From the NCBI RefSeq assembly GCF_042680605.1, contig NZ_JBHUEE010000002.1, positions 644,880 to 708,879 of the forward strand: a stretch of DNA of 64,000 nucleotides, in the 5' to 3' direction. Each line of letters starts with the position of its first letter. Position 1 is the stretch's first letter. The translations under genes and the position numbers were made by a program. This document shows, piece after piece, positions 16,438 through 24,183 of this stretch. Source of the stretch: Allobogoriella deserti (GTDB lineage Bacteria > Actinomycetota > Actinomycetes > Actinomycetales > Actinomycetaceae). The notes beneath the pieces are model-generated. The model saw only the letters and a program-made list of their open reading frames with translations. It had not been told where the DNA came from and made no database searches.

Positions 16438-17691
16438 TCAGTAGCCGTCCGTGATCTCGTACTTCTCGCCGTTGAACTCGGTGACCTCGACGTCGCTGAT
16501 CGGTGGGACACCGGGCTCGGTGGTGTTGATGGTGACTCCGTCGAGCAGCATCGGCGCGTCGAGATCTTCGATGCTGCGAACGGCCTCCATGAAGCTCTCG
16601 CGGGTGGGCTGCTCCATCCGGGTGAACGCGTCCTCGAGGGCGGCTCCGGCGGCGTAGCTCCACGCGCAGTGCGGCACGAAGGTCGTGGTGATGTTGGAAG
16701 CGTACTGCTCCATGTCCTCCTGGAACTGCACGACCTCCTCGTCGTCGGCGAACTCCGGATCGTTCGGGTCCTTGGCGGACTGGGTGGTGTACACGCCGGG
16801 GAAGGCGTCCGCGCTGCCGGGCTCGAGGACGTCGGAGACGCTCGAGGTGTTCGAGGGCAGGAAGACCCGCGGCGTCCAGCCGAGCTGCTGGGCCTGCAGG
16901 AGGGACTGCACGGCCAGGTTGTGCTGGGAGTTGGCGTTGAAGAAGACGTCGGCGTCGGAGTCCGCGAGGTCGGTGACCTGCGCATCGATGGAGGTGTCCG
17001 CCGGCTCGTAGGTGGCGCGGGCGACGATCTCGACGTCGCTGCCTTCGATCCCCGCTTCCAGGCCCTCGACGTAGTCCTCGCCGAAGTCGTCGTTCTGGGC
17101 GAGCACGGCGACCGTGATCGGCTCACCGGCCTCGGCGAGCAGGGCGCCGAACGCCTCACCCTCCCCCTTGTAGGTGGGGACCAGCCCCATCGTGTACGGG
17201 TTGGCCTCGGGGTCCTCGCTGAACTGGCTGGCGCCGGTGGTGAGGAAGACCTGCGGGACCTCCTGCTCGTTGGCCAGCGGCATGACCGCGAGGTTGGTGG
17301 GGGTGCCGAGGCTGAGGATGTCGCCGAAGACGCCGTCGTTGATCATCTGGCGGAAGTTGCTCACCGCCCGAGAGGGGTCGTAGGCGTCGTCATAGGAGCG
17401 GATCTGCACGGTACGGGTCTGCCCGTCACCGAACTCGATGCCGCCCTCCTCGTTGCGGCGCTCCATGTACGCCGTTACGCCGGCGACCGTGCAGGTACCG
17501 GGTCCGGCGGTGGGACCGGACAGCGGCGTCGTGATGCCGAAGGTGATCTCCTCGTCGGTGATACCCGGCGAGGCCTCGACCTCACCGCCGTCACCGTCGC
17601 CCCCACCGCCGCTGGAGTCGCGCCCGCAGGCGCTCAGGGCGAGGGTGGCCGCTCCGGCGATCGCGAGGATCCTGACTGCGTGCTGCCTCAT
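16438..17691 (-). CDS. livK: LivK-type ABC substrate-binding lipoprotein
   Basis: A 417-residue type I periplasmic-binding-fold lipoprotein. The signal peptide ends in LALSACG with C22 as the lipidated residue, followed by a Gly/Asp linker. ITFGITTPLSGPTAGPG begins the binding domain. It belongs to the branched-chain amino acid family, many members of which bind aromatic acids. Its ATG overlaps the livM stop by 4 bp, and the ALDH follows 77 bp downstream. The catabolic neighbours suggest an aromatic carboxylate or aldehyde ligand. Confidence 0.88.
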   Translation of the reverse strand: MRQHAVRILAIAGAATLALSACGRDSSGGGGDGDGGEVEASPGITDEEITFGITTPLSGPTAGPGTCTVAGVTAYMERRNEEGGIEFGDGQTRTVQIRSYDDAYDPSRAVSNFRQMINDGVFGDILSLGTPTNLAVMPLANEQEVPQVFLTTGASQFSEDPEANPYTMGLVPTYKGEGEAFGALLAEAGEPITVAVLAQNDDFGEDYVEGLEAGIEGSDVEIVARATYEPADTSIDAQVTDLADSDADVFFNANSQHNLAVQSLLQAQQLGWTPRVFLPSNTSSVSDVLEPGSADAFPGVYTTQSAKDPNDPEFADDEEVVQFQEDMEQYASNITTTFVPHCAWSYAAGAALEDAFTRMEQPTRESFMEAVRSIEDLDAPMLLDGVTINTTEPGVPPISDVEVTEFNGEKYEITDGY

Positions 17692-18785
17692 CGTTGTTGC
17701 CTCTCTGTCTGTGACGATGCCTCGGTCTGGGTTCCGCCGTCGTCGGTGGGACCGGCCGCGGCCGTGGATCTCGTGCCCGGTCCGTCGTCGCGCCGCCGCC
17801 TGAGGCGACGCAAGGCCCGTGGGAGGGACGTCAGGCCGCCGGGGAGCACGAAGAGGATGACGAGCAGGATGATCCCCGAGTACATCGCAGCCCTGCTGGG
17901 GTTGACCTGGCCTGCGACGAAGGGGACGAGGACGTAGTAGACGCCGCCGAGGAGCGAGCCGAGGATGCTGGCGCTGCCCCCGATGACCATGGCGGCGAGG
18001 ATGTTGATCGAGGTGGCGAAGCTCAGCGTCTCGGGCGAGACGTATTGGACTCCGACGAGATAGAGGAAGCCGGCGCACCCGCCGTAGAGTGCTGAGACGG
18101 TGAACGCGAGCACCTTGTACCGGTAGGGGCTCACCCCCATCGCGAGCGCCACGGACTCGTTGTCACGCACGATCGCGAGCGCGCGCCCCATCCGGCCCCG
18201 GAGGAAGTTCCGCGCGAGCAGGAAGAAGGCGACGGTCACCGCGAGGACCACGTAGTAGCGCCACTGGTCGGTGGCCAGGCCGGTCCACTCGGGCGCCTGC
18301 ATGAACGAGACGGTCAACCCGCCGGAGCCGCCGGTGACCTCGTCGAACCGGCGCGCGAGGGGGATGCCGACGATGGGCAAGGTGATGGTGACCATGGCGA
18401 TCGCCAGACCACGCAACCGTGCGGCCGCCAGCGCGACCAGCCAGCCGACGACGGCGGGGACGAGGCAGGCCGCCACGAAGACGAGCACGATGTTCCAGCC
18501 GTGGGTGACCCCGTACGCGCTCACGTAGGCCCCGAGGCCCAGGAACGCGGCCTGCCCCAGGGAGACCTGCCCGCCGTACCCCATGATGATGTTGAGCCCG
18601 AGGACGGCCACGGCGAACGCCGCCATCATCGTGACCTGGTAGACGGCGTACTGGGTGAGGTTGAGCGGAGCGCCGAGGGCGATCAGTGCCACGAGCACGA
18701 CCGCCGCGATGCGCACCCAGCGGCGCTGCCACCACTCGCTCAGCCGGGCCCGAGCCGGCGCGGGAAAGGTCTGCGTCGTCGTCAT
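17688..18785 (-). CDS. livM: LivM-type ABC permease
   Basis: A 365-residue inner-membrane permease with about ten hydrophobic segments. Family marks are LNIIMGYGGQVSLGQAAFLG and the cytoplasmic coupling loop GRALAIVRDNESVALAMGVS. The last ~35 residues are polar and low-complexity. It overlaps livH and livK by 4 bp each, so the stoichiometry is probably set by translational coupling. Confidence 0.9.
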   Translation of the reverse strand: MTTTQTFPAPARARLSEWWQRRWVRIAAVVLVALIALGAPLNLTQYAVYQVTMMAAFAVAVLGLNIIMGYGGQVSLGQAAFLGLGAYVSAYGVTHGWNIVLVFVAACLVPAVVGWLVALAAARLRGLAIAMVTITLPIVGIPLARRFDEVTGGSGGLTVSFMQAPEWTGLATDQWRYYVVLAVTVAFFLLARNFLRGRMGRALAIVRDNESVALAMGVSPYRYKVLAFTVSALYGGCAGFLYLVGVQYVSPETLSFATSINILAAMVIGGSASILGSLLGGVYYVLVPFVAGQVNPSRAAMYSGIILLVILFVLPGGLTSLPRALRRLRRRRDDGPGTRSTAAAGPTDDGGTQTEASSQTERQQR

Positions 18786-19663
18786 ACCCGGACCACCTGC
18801 TTCCGGCCGAACAGCCCCTGCGGTCGAATCACCAGGATGAGGAACATCAGCGCCATCGGAACGGCGATCTTGAGATCGTCACCGATGAATGGGATGTAGC
18901 CGCCCGCGAGGTTCTCGGCCACCCCGATGAACCAGGCGGCGACGACGGCACCGACCGGTGAGTCGAGACCGCCGAGAATCGCTGCCGCCAAGGCGTAGAC
19001 GAGGACGAAGTCGAGCATCGACGGCGTCAGGAAGAGCTTGGGTGCCACGAGCGCGCCGCCGACGGCACCGAGCGCGGCTGCCAGCCCCCACCCGATCATG
19101 AGCATCCGGCCGACCGGGATCCCGGACAGTGCGGCCGACGTCGGGGCGCCGGAGACCGCACGCAGGGCGAGTCCGAGCTTGGTCTTGAGGAACAGCAGCT
19201 GCAGCAGGCCCATGACGAGGATCGTCACCACGATGGTGCCGAGGTTGCGCAGCCCCACGTGCGCACCGCCGACGCTGACCGACTCCAGCGGGAAGAGCGA
19301 GGGGAACTCCCGGTGGTTGTAGCTCCAGATAGTCCCGGACAGGCCGGCGAGCAGGACGAACAGACCGACGGTGACCACGACCGCGACGTCGTGCGAACCA
19401 CCCTCGAAGCGGCGGATCACCACCCGTTCGACGAACGCACCGAAGACGAACGAGCCGACGACGGCGCACACAATCGCCAGCCAGACCGGCAGGCCCGACT
19501 GGACGAAGGCGAAGGCCACGTACGTGGAGAAGACGGCCATCGAGCCCTGGGCGAAGTTGATCAGCCCGGTGGCACGGTGCACCAGCACGATGGCGAGCGC
19601 CAGCAGGGCGTAGATGGAGCCGGTGGCGAGCCCGTCGACGACGAGCTGGACGAAACGTTCCAT
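18782..19663 (-). CDS. livH: LivH-type ABC permease
   Basis: A 293-residue permease of the LivH family. The N-terminus FVQLVVDGLATGSIYALLAL and ATGLINFAQGSMAVFSTYVA are family signatures; the coupling loop is LALRAVSGAPTSAALSGIPV. It pairs with LivM to form the membrane channel. It begins 1 bp downstream of the livF stop and overlaps livM by 4 bp. Confidence 0.9.
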   Translation of the reverse strand: MERFVQLVVDGLATGSIYALLALAIVLVHRATGLINFAQGSMAVFSTYVAFAFVQSGLPVWLAIVCAVVGSFVFGAFVERVVIRRFEGGSHDVAVVVTVGLFVLLAGLSGTIWSYNHREFPSLFPLESVSVGGAHVGLRNLGTIVVTILVMGLLQLLFLKTKLGLALRAVSGAPTSAALSGIPVGRMLMIGWGLAAALGAVGGALVAPKLFLTPSMLDFVLVYALAAAILGGLDSPVGAVVAAWFIGVAENLAGGYIPFIGDDLKIAVPMALMFLILVIRPQGLFGRKQVVRV

Positions 19664-19664
19664 G

Positions 19665-20387
19665 TCAGCTCCCCAGGTACGCGCGGCGGATCTCGTCCCG
19701 GCCCATGAGCTCGTCCCGGGGGCCGGACAGGACGCTGCGCCCCGTCTCCAGGACGGTCGCCGAATCGACGAGGGTGAAGGCGAGGTTGGCGTTCTGCTCG
19801 ACCACGAGCATCGAGACCGCCGTCTCCTTCCGCAGCCGCCCGATGGACTCGTAGACGGTCGCGGCGGTCGTCGGGGCGAGCCCGAGCGACGGTTCGTCGA
19901 GCAGTAGCAACCGGGGTTTGGCCATCATTCCGCGGGCGACGGCGAGCATCTGCTGCTCGCCGCCGGAGAGGCCGGCCGCCGGGGCGGAGACGCGGTCGGC
20001 GAGGTTCGGGAAGAGGTCGAGGCACCGGTCGATGTCCTCGGCGACCCCGGACCTGTCCTTGCGCTGGTACGCGCCGACGAGCAGGTTCTCCCGTACGGAC
20101 AGGTGACCCAGGGTCCCGCGCCCCTCGGGCACGTGGGCTATCCCGAGGCGAGCGACCTGGTCCGGGCGCAGGCCCCGCAGGCTCCGGCCGTCGAAGGTGA
20201 GCGAGCCACCGGTGCGGACCATGCCACTGATGGCGCGCAACGTCGTCGTCTTCCCGGCGCCGTTCGCCCCGAGGATCCCGACGGCGCCACCGTCCTCGAG
20301 GCTCAGGGAGACGCCGTCGAGGACCTGGATGCGGCCGTAGGAGGCGGTGACGTCGGTCAGTTCCAGCAGAGGGCTCCGCGCGGTCAT
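19665..20387 (-). CDS. livF: LivF-type ABC ATPase
   Basis: A 240-residue ATPase with Walker A GANGAGKTTTL, Q-loop region HVPEGRGTLGHLSV, signature LSGGEQQMLAVARGM and Walker B RLLLLDEPSLGLAP. It energises import together with LivG. The ATG overlaps the livG stop by 4 bp. Confidence 0.9.
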   Translation of the reverse strand: MTARSPLLELTDVTASYGRIQVLDGVSLSLEDGGAVGILGANGAGKTTTLRAISGMVRTGGSLTFDGRSLRGLRPDQVARLGIAHVPEGRGTLGHLSVRENLLVGAYQRKDRSGVAEDIDRCLDLFPNLADRVSAPAAGLSGGEQQMLAVARGMMAKPRLLLLDEPSLGLAPTTAATVYESIGRLRKETAVSMLVVEQNANLAFTLVDSATVLETGRSVLSGPRDELMGRDEIRRAYLGS

Positions 20388-21151
20388 GCCGAGACCCCCA
20401 GGTACGCCTCGATGACGCGCGGGTCGTTGCGCGCCTCCTCCGCCGTGCCCGCCATGAGTTCGCGTCCGTTGTCGAGCACGACGACCTTGTCCGTCACGGC
20501 CGAGATGACGCCCATGTGGTGCTCGACCACGACCACGGTCACCTCGCCCTCGTCGCGCAACCGCCGCACGGAGTCGATGAACTGCTCGACCTCGCCGTGC
20601 GAGAGCCCGGCGGCGGGCTCGTCGAGCAGCAGCAGGCTGGGGCGGGAGAGCATCGCGCGGCAGAGTTCGATGCCCTTGTGCAGACCGTGCGAGAGCTCCT
20701 CGGGCCGGCGATGCGTGGCCCAGGCGAGCCCGAACCGCTCGAGCAGCTCCTCGGCCTCCTCGCGTGCCTCCCGCTCCGCACGGCGCGTACCCGGCAGGCG
20801 CAGCGACCAGGCGATCGGGCCTCCCGGCAGGCGCGAGTGGGCGCCGAGCAGCACGTTCTCCAGCACCGTCGCGCTCAGCTGCAGTGCGGGATGCTGGAAG
20901 GTGCGCGCCAATCCGGCCTCTGCCAGGCGCGAAGGGGGCAGTGCGAGCGCGTCGACGTCGTCGAGCCGGATCGCGCCCGACGTCGGCCGGTAGTGGCCGC
21001 TGATGCAGTTGAACAGGGACGTCTTGCCCGCACCGTTGGGACCGACGAGGCCGAGTACCGTTCCGGGCTCGACCTCGAGGCTGACGTCCTGCAGAACCTG
21101 GATCCCGCCGAACTGCAGGCTGACGTCCTCGAGCACCAATCTCGTCGCCAT
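20384..21151 (-). CDS. livG: LivG-type ABC ATPase with atypical signature loop
   Basis: A 255-residue ATPase. Walker A is GPNGAGKTSLFNC and Walker B SLLLLDEPAAGLSHG. The signature reads LSHGLHKGIELCRAM instead of the usual LSYG/LSGGQQ form, a variant seen in some Liv-type importers. ATG 21151 (MATRLVLEDVSLQFGG) is the first gene of the livGFHMK-ALDH operon. Two GntR-like half-sites lie 110-130 bp upstream. Confidence 0.88.
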   Translation of the reverse strand: MATRLVLEDVSLQFGGIQVLQDVSLEVEPGTVLGLVGPNGAGKTSLFNCISGHYRPTSGAIRLDDVDALALPPSRLAEAGLARTFQHPALQLSATVLENVLLGAHSRLPGGPIAWSLRLPGTRRAEREAREEAEELLERFGLAWATHRRPEELSHGLHKGIELCRAMLSRPSLLLLDEPAAGLSHGEVEQFIDSVRRLRDEGEVTVVVVEHHMGVISAVTDKVVVLDNGRELMAGTAEEARNDPRVIEAYLGVSA

Positions 21152-21259
21152 CAGCGGACCATCGCCCGTCGTCGTGCCGTGTGCGTCATCGCATCTCCCA
21201 GGCGCCCCGTAGCGCGTTACCGAACAACCGTGCGGCGAGCGTACGGCCGCCTCGGAGAA

Positions 21260-21282
21260 ATCGTCAACATTCGTGTCAACAC
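21260..21282. promoter_or_regulatory. GntR-type operator pair, livG side
   Basis: ATCGTCAACATT, reverse complement AATGTTGACGAT, matches the galB-side site at 10 of 12 positions. It is followed at once by GTGTCAACAC, which shares the core TGTCAACA. Confidence 0.45.
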
Positions 21283-21393
21283 TGTGACCCGCAGGCCGGA
21301 AGAGCAATCTCGGCCGTGTGGGCGCTCGACATGCCGCGCTCCACACCCGACGTCACGCCACCACGACGAAGCCCCTGCCAGACTGTCGAAAGA

Positions 21394-21405
21394 ATCGTTG
21401 ACAGA
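21394..21405. promoter_or_regulatory. GntR-type operator, purU side
   Basis: ATCGTTGACAGA matches ATTGTTGACAAT at 9 of 12 positions and lies 99 bp upstream of the purU start. Confidence 0.35.
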
Positions 21406-21504
21406 AATGTCTGGGATTGCCAGCATGACGGATGGCCGCCCGGCAGGCAGCATGGCCGTGCACGCCACCACCGCAGCCTTCGAGGACGAAGAAGGGACTC
21501 TTCC

Positions 21505-22401
21505 GTGACCACAGTGAGGCCGACCGAAGCCAGCGCCGCCCACCAGCCGGCAGACCGAGGTCGCCTCATGGTCCACGGAGCGGACCGACCGGGGATCGTC
21601 TCCGCCGTCTCCGGGCTGCTGACCGAGCAGGGCGCCAACATCATCTCCCTCGACCAGCACTCCACGGACCACGAGGGCGGCCGCTTCTTCCAGCGCACCG
21701 AGTTCCACCTGCCGGACCTGACGGTGCGCCGGCGCGACCTCGAGCAGGCGCTGGACGAGACCCTGCAGCCGCTCGGCATGACCTGGACGCTGACCGAGGC
21801 GCAGCAGCGCAAGCGCGTGGCGATCTTCGCGTCCAAGATGGACCACTGCCTGCTGGACCTGCTCTGGCGCGAGCGGCGCGGTGAGCTCGCGATGACCACC
21901 ACGATGGTCGTCGACAACCATCCCGACCTCGCCGAGGAGGTCCGCGGCTTCGGCGTGCCGTACTTCCACGTGCCCGTGCCCAAGGGCGACAAGTCCGAGG
22001 CCGAGCAGCGCCAGATCGACCTGGTCAAGGACAACGTCGACTTCGTCATCCTGGCCCGCTACATGCAGATCCTCTCCAGCGACTTCCTCGAGAACGTGGG
22101 CGTCCCGGTTATCAATATCCACCACTCGTTCCTGCCGGCCTTCATGGGGGCCGGCCCCTACTTCAAGGCGAAGGAACGCGGCGTCAAGCTCATCGGGGCC
22201 ACCGCGCACTACGTCACCGAAGACCTCGACGAGGGACCGATCATCGAGCAGGACGTCGCCCGGGTGACCCACGCCGACACGGTCGACGACCTCACCCGCA
22301 CCGGCGCCGACGTCGAGCGCCGGGTGCTGGCCCGCGCGGTCGCCTGGCATTGCGAGGACCGGGTCTTCCGGGACGGGAACAGCACCGTCGTCTTCGCCTG
22401 A
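21505..22401 (+). CDS. purU: Formyltetrahydrofolate deformylase PurU
   Basis: A 298-residue enzyme that hydrolyses 10-formyl-THF to formate and THF. An ACT domain occupies residues ~20-100 (HGADRPGIVSAVSGLLTEQG), and the formyltransferase-fold domain follows with catalytic NIHHSFLPAFMGAGPY and EDLDEGPIIEQDV. GTG 21505 (VTTVRPTEAS) is preceded by GAAGGG. Its placement divergent from the liv operon of an O-demethylation cluster suggests it regenerates free THF from the methyl groups removed by LigM, rather than serving only purine balance. Confidence 0.9.
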   Translation: MTTVRPTEASAAHQPADRGRLMVHGADRPGIVSAVSGLLTEQGANIISLDQHSTDHEGGRFFQRTEFHLPDLTVRRRDLEQALDETLQPLGMTWTLTEAQQRKRVAIFASKMDHCLLDLLWRERRGELAMTTTMVVDNHPDLAEEVRGFGVPYFHVPVPKGDKSEAEQRQIDLVKDNVDFVILARYMQILSSDFLENVGVPVINIHHSFLPAFMGAGPYFKAKERGVKLIGATAHYVTEDLDEGPIIEQDVARVTHADTVDDLTRTGADVERRVLARAVAWHCEDRVFRDGNSTVVFA

Positions 22402-22483
22402 GCTGGCGGGACCGGGCGTCGGAGGCCGCGTCGCACACCGGCGGCTCCGGCGACCTCGACGTGCCAGCACGCGCAGACCAAAT

Positions 22484-22504
22484 CAATGACGTTCTCAATC
22501 ATTG
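22484..22504. promoter_or_regulatory. Inverted repeat upstream of the NitT/TauT-type lipoprotein gene
   Basis: CAATGA-N9-TCATTG, 84 bp before the ATG, in an AT-richer stretch. It resembles a regulator site and has weak similarity to the GntR-type sites of the aromatic cluster. Confidence 0.35.
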
Positions 22505-22587
22505 ACGAACCTAAGCGCATGCGTGCTACGTTGCCGCCACCTCACCGATGAGGACTGCTGGGCCCCTCTCCTGGAAGGACCTGATCG

Positions 22588-23559
22588 ATGCGCACGAAGA
22601 CGTGTCTGCTCGCAGCTGCGACCGCCCTGGCCCTGGCCGCCTGCGGCGCGGAAGGCGAACCGTCCGGAAACGGCGACGCCGGCGGCGACGGCGGCGACCT
22701 GACCCCCATCACCGTCGGGATCCTGCCGGTCTCGGCGATCGCGGGCCTCGAGCTCGGCGTGGAGAACGGCATCTTCGAGGAACACGGTCTCGACGTCACG
22801 CTCGAGGTCGGCCAGGGTGGCGCGGCGCTGCTCCCGGCGGTCGTCGCCGGCGACTACGACTTCGCCATCTCGAACCCGCTCTCCCTGCTCCAGGCGGAGG
22901 CGCAGGGCCTCGACGTCGACATCGTCACCGGCTACTCGCACTCGCTCGCCGAGGGCGACGACATCAACGGCACCTATGCCGGGGCACAGACGGACATCCA
23001 CGAGATCTCCGACCTCGAAGGCGCCACGGTCGCCGTCAACACCATCGGCGGTCTCGGCGACCTGACGATCAAGGAGATGGTCCGCCAGGACGGCGGCGAC
23101 CCGGACAGCCTGTCCTTCGTGGAGATCGGCTTCCCTGACATGCCCGCGGCCCTGGCCGGCGGCGACGTCGACGCCGCGTGGCTGCCCGAGCCGTTCATCA
23201 CCATCTCCGGCGACGACGTCCGGCTGGTCGAGTACCAGAACCAGCTCGTGGCACCCGGCCTGTCCACCACGGTGCTGTTCACCTCCGGTGCGTACGCGCA
23301 GCAGAACCCGGACGTCGTCGAGGCGTTCACCGCGGCCGCCGACGAGGCCACCACCTACGCCGACGAGCACCCGGACGAGCAGCGCGACGTCCTCACCCGC
23401 TCACAGTTCCTCGAGATCGACGAGGAGCTCGCCCAGGCGATCCGCCTCGAAGGGCTGGGCCCGGAGATCGACCGGGCGGCGATGGACGCCGTCAACGAGA
23501 TGGCCGTCGCGGACGGCATCTACGACGAGCCCGTGAACCTCGACGAGTTCCTCCCCTGA
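22588..23559 (+). CDS. Orphan NitT/TauT-type ABC substrate-binding lipoprotein
   Basis: A 323-residue lipoprotein. The signal peptide LLAAATALALAACG gives C19 as the lipidation site; the binding domain begins ITVGILPVSAIAGLELGVEN and contains VAGDYDFAISNPLSLLQAEA, typical of SsuA/ThiY-like (NMT1) proteins. No permease or ATPase gene of this family lies beside it, so it either uses a distant transporter or serves as a sensor. It follows purU in the same direction after a 186-bp gap and is convergent with ogt. The ligand is unknown; aromatic or sulfonated acids are plausible for the family. Confidence 0.8.
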   Translation: MRTKTCLLAAATALALAACGAEGEPSGNGDAGGDGGDLTPITVGILPVSAIAGLELGVENGIFEEHGLDVTLEVGQGGAALLPAVVAGDYDFAISNPLSLLQAEAQGLDVDIVTGYSHSLAEGDDINGTYAGAQTDIHEISDLEGATVAVNTIGGLGDLTIKEMVRQDGGDPDSLSFVEIGFPDMPAALAGGDVDAAWLPEPFITISGDDVRLVEYQNQLVAPGLSTTVLFTSGAYAQQNPDVVEAFTAAADEATTYADEHPDEQRDVLTRSQFLEIDEELAQAIRLEGLGPEIDRAAMDAVNEMAVADGIYDEPVNLDEFLP

Positions 23560-23643
23560 CGAGGACGGGCGAGCCCGGACGTCGTCGCGGGCGGCCCGGC
23601 GCCCTGGCCCCTCCTGCGGTTGACGTGGCGGCGACGGGGCAGG

Positions 23644-24183
23644 TCAGCGCCGGTCGCCGTGCTCGCGGCCGAGCAACGACTCCTTGATCGGCAGCCCGTA
23701 GCGGAAGCCGCCGAGCGCGCCGTCGCTGCGCAGCACGCGGTGGCAGGGCACGAACAGGGCGGCGGCATTCATCGCGCACGCACCGGCCGCGGCCCGCACC
23801 GCACCGGGCCGACCGGTGCGGGCCGCGAGCTCGGTGTAGGTCACCCGCTCACCCGGGGCCACCTGGCGCAACGTCTCCCAGGCTGACTCCCGGTACGGGC
23901 CGGACCGTTGGCGGACGGCGAGGCGGGCCGGCGCCTGGAGGTCGCCGTCGTAATAGGCCCGGACGGCGTCGCCCGCGGGCGTCGCGCCCACCACCGGTTC
24001 GACCGCTCCTGGCCGCAGAGCGGGATGGATCAACGCGAGCAGGGAGGCGACGTCGTCGGTCCAGCCAGAGGCCAGGACGGAGCCGTCCGCGGTGATCACG
24101 GTGAACGGCCCGTCCGGCGTGGTGATGGTGTTCGTGGTCGCGGTGGTGACGGCAGTGCCGGCGGTCGCGGCGGCGACGGTCAT
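23644..24183 (-). CDS. ogt: Methylated-DNA-[protein]-cysteine S-methyltransferase
   Basis: A 179-residue suicide repair enzyme that takes methyl groups from O6-methylguanine. The catalytic motif VPCHRVL gives C147; the DNA-binding helix region GERVTYTELAARTGRPGAVR precedes it. ATG 24183 overlaps the stop of the Ada/AlkA gene by 4 bp, so the two are translated together as a DNA-alkylation repair unit. Confidence 0.92.
   Translation of the reverse strand: MTVAAATAGTAVTTATTNTITTPDGPFTVITADGSVLASGWTDDVASLLALIHPALRPGAVEPVVGATPAGDAVRAYYDGDLQAPARLAVRQRSGPYRESAWETLRQVAPGERVTYTELAARTGRPGAVRAAAGACAMNAAALFVPCHRVLRSDGALGGFRYGLPIKESLLGREHGDRR

Larger units (their letters stand above)
21152..21504. other. 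Divergent control region between livG and purU
   Basis: A 353-bp gap with no gene. Candidate GntR-type sites are ATCGTCAACATT (21260-21271), GTGTCAACAC (21273-21282) and ATCGTTGACAGA (21394-21405). The first two would serve livG and the third purU. I see no ORF that I trust in this gap. Confidence 0.5.
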
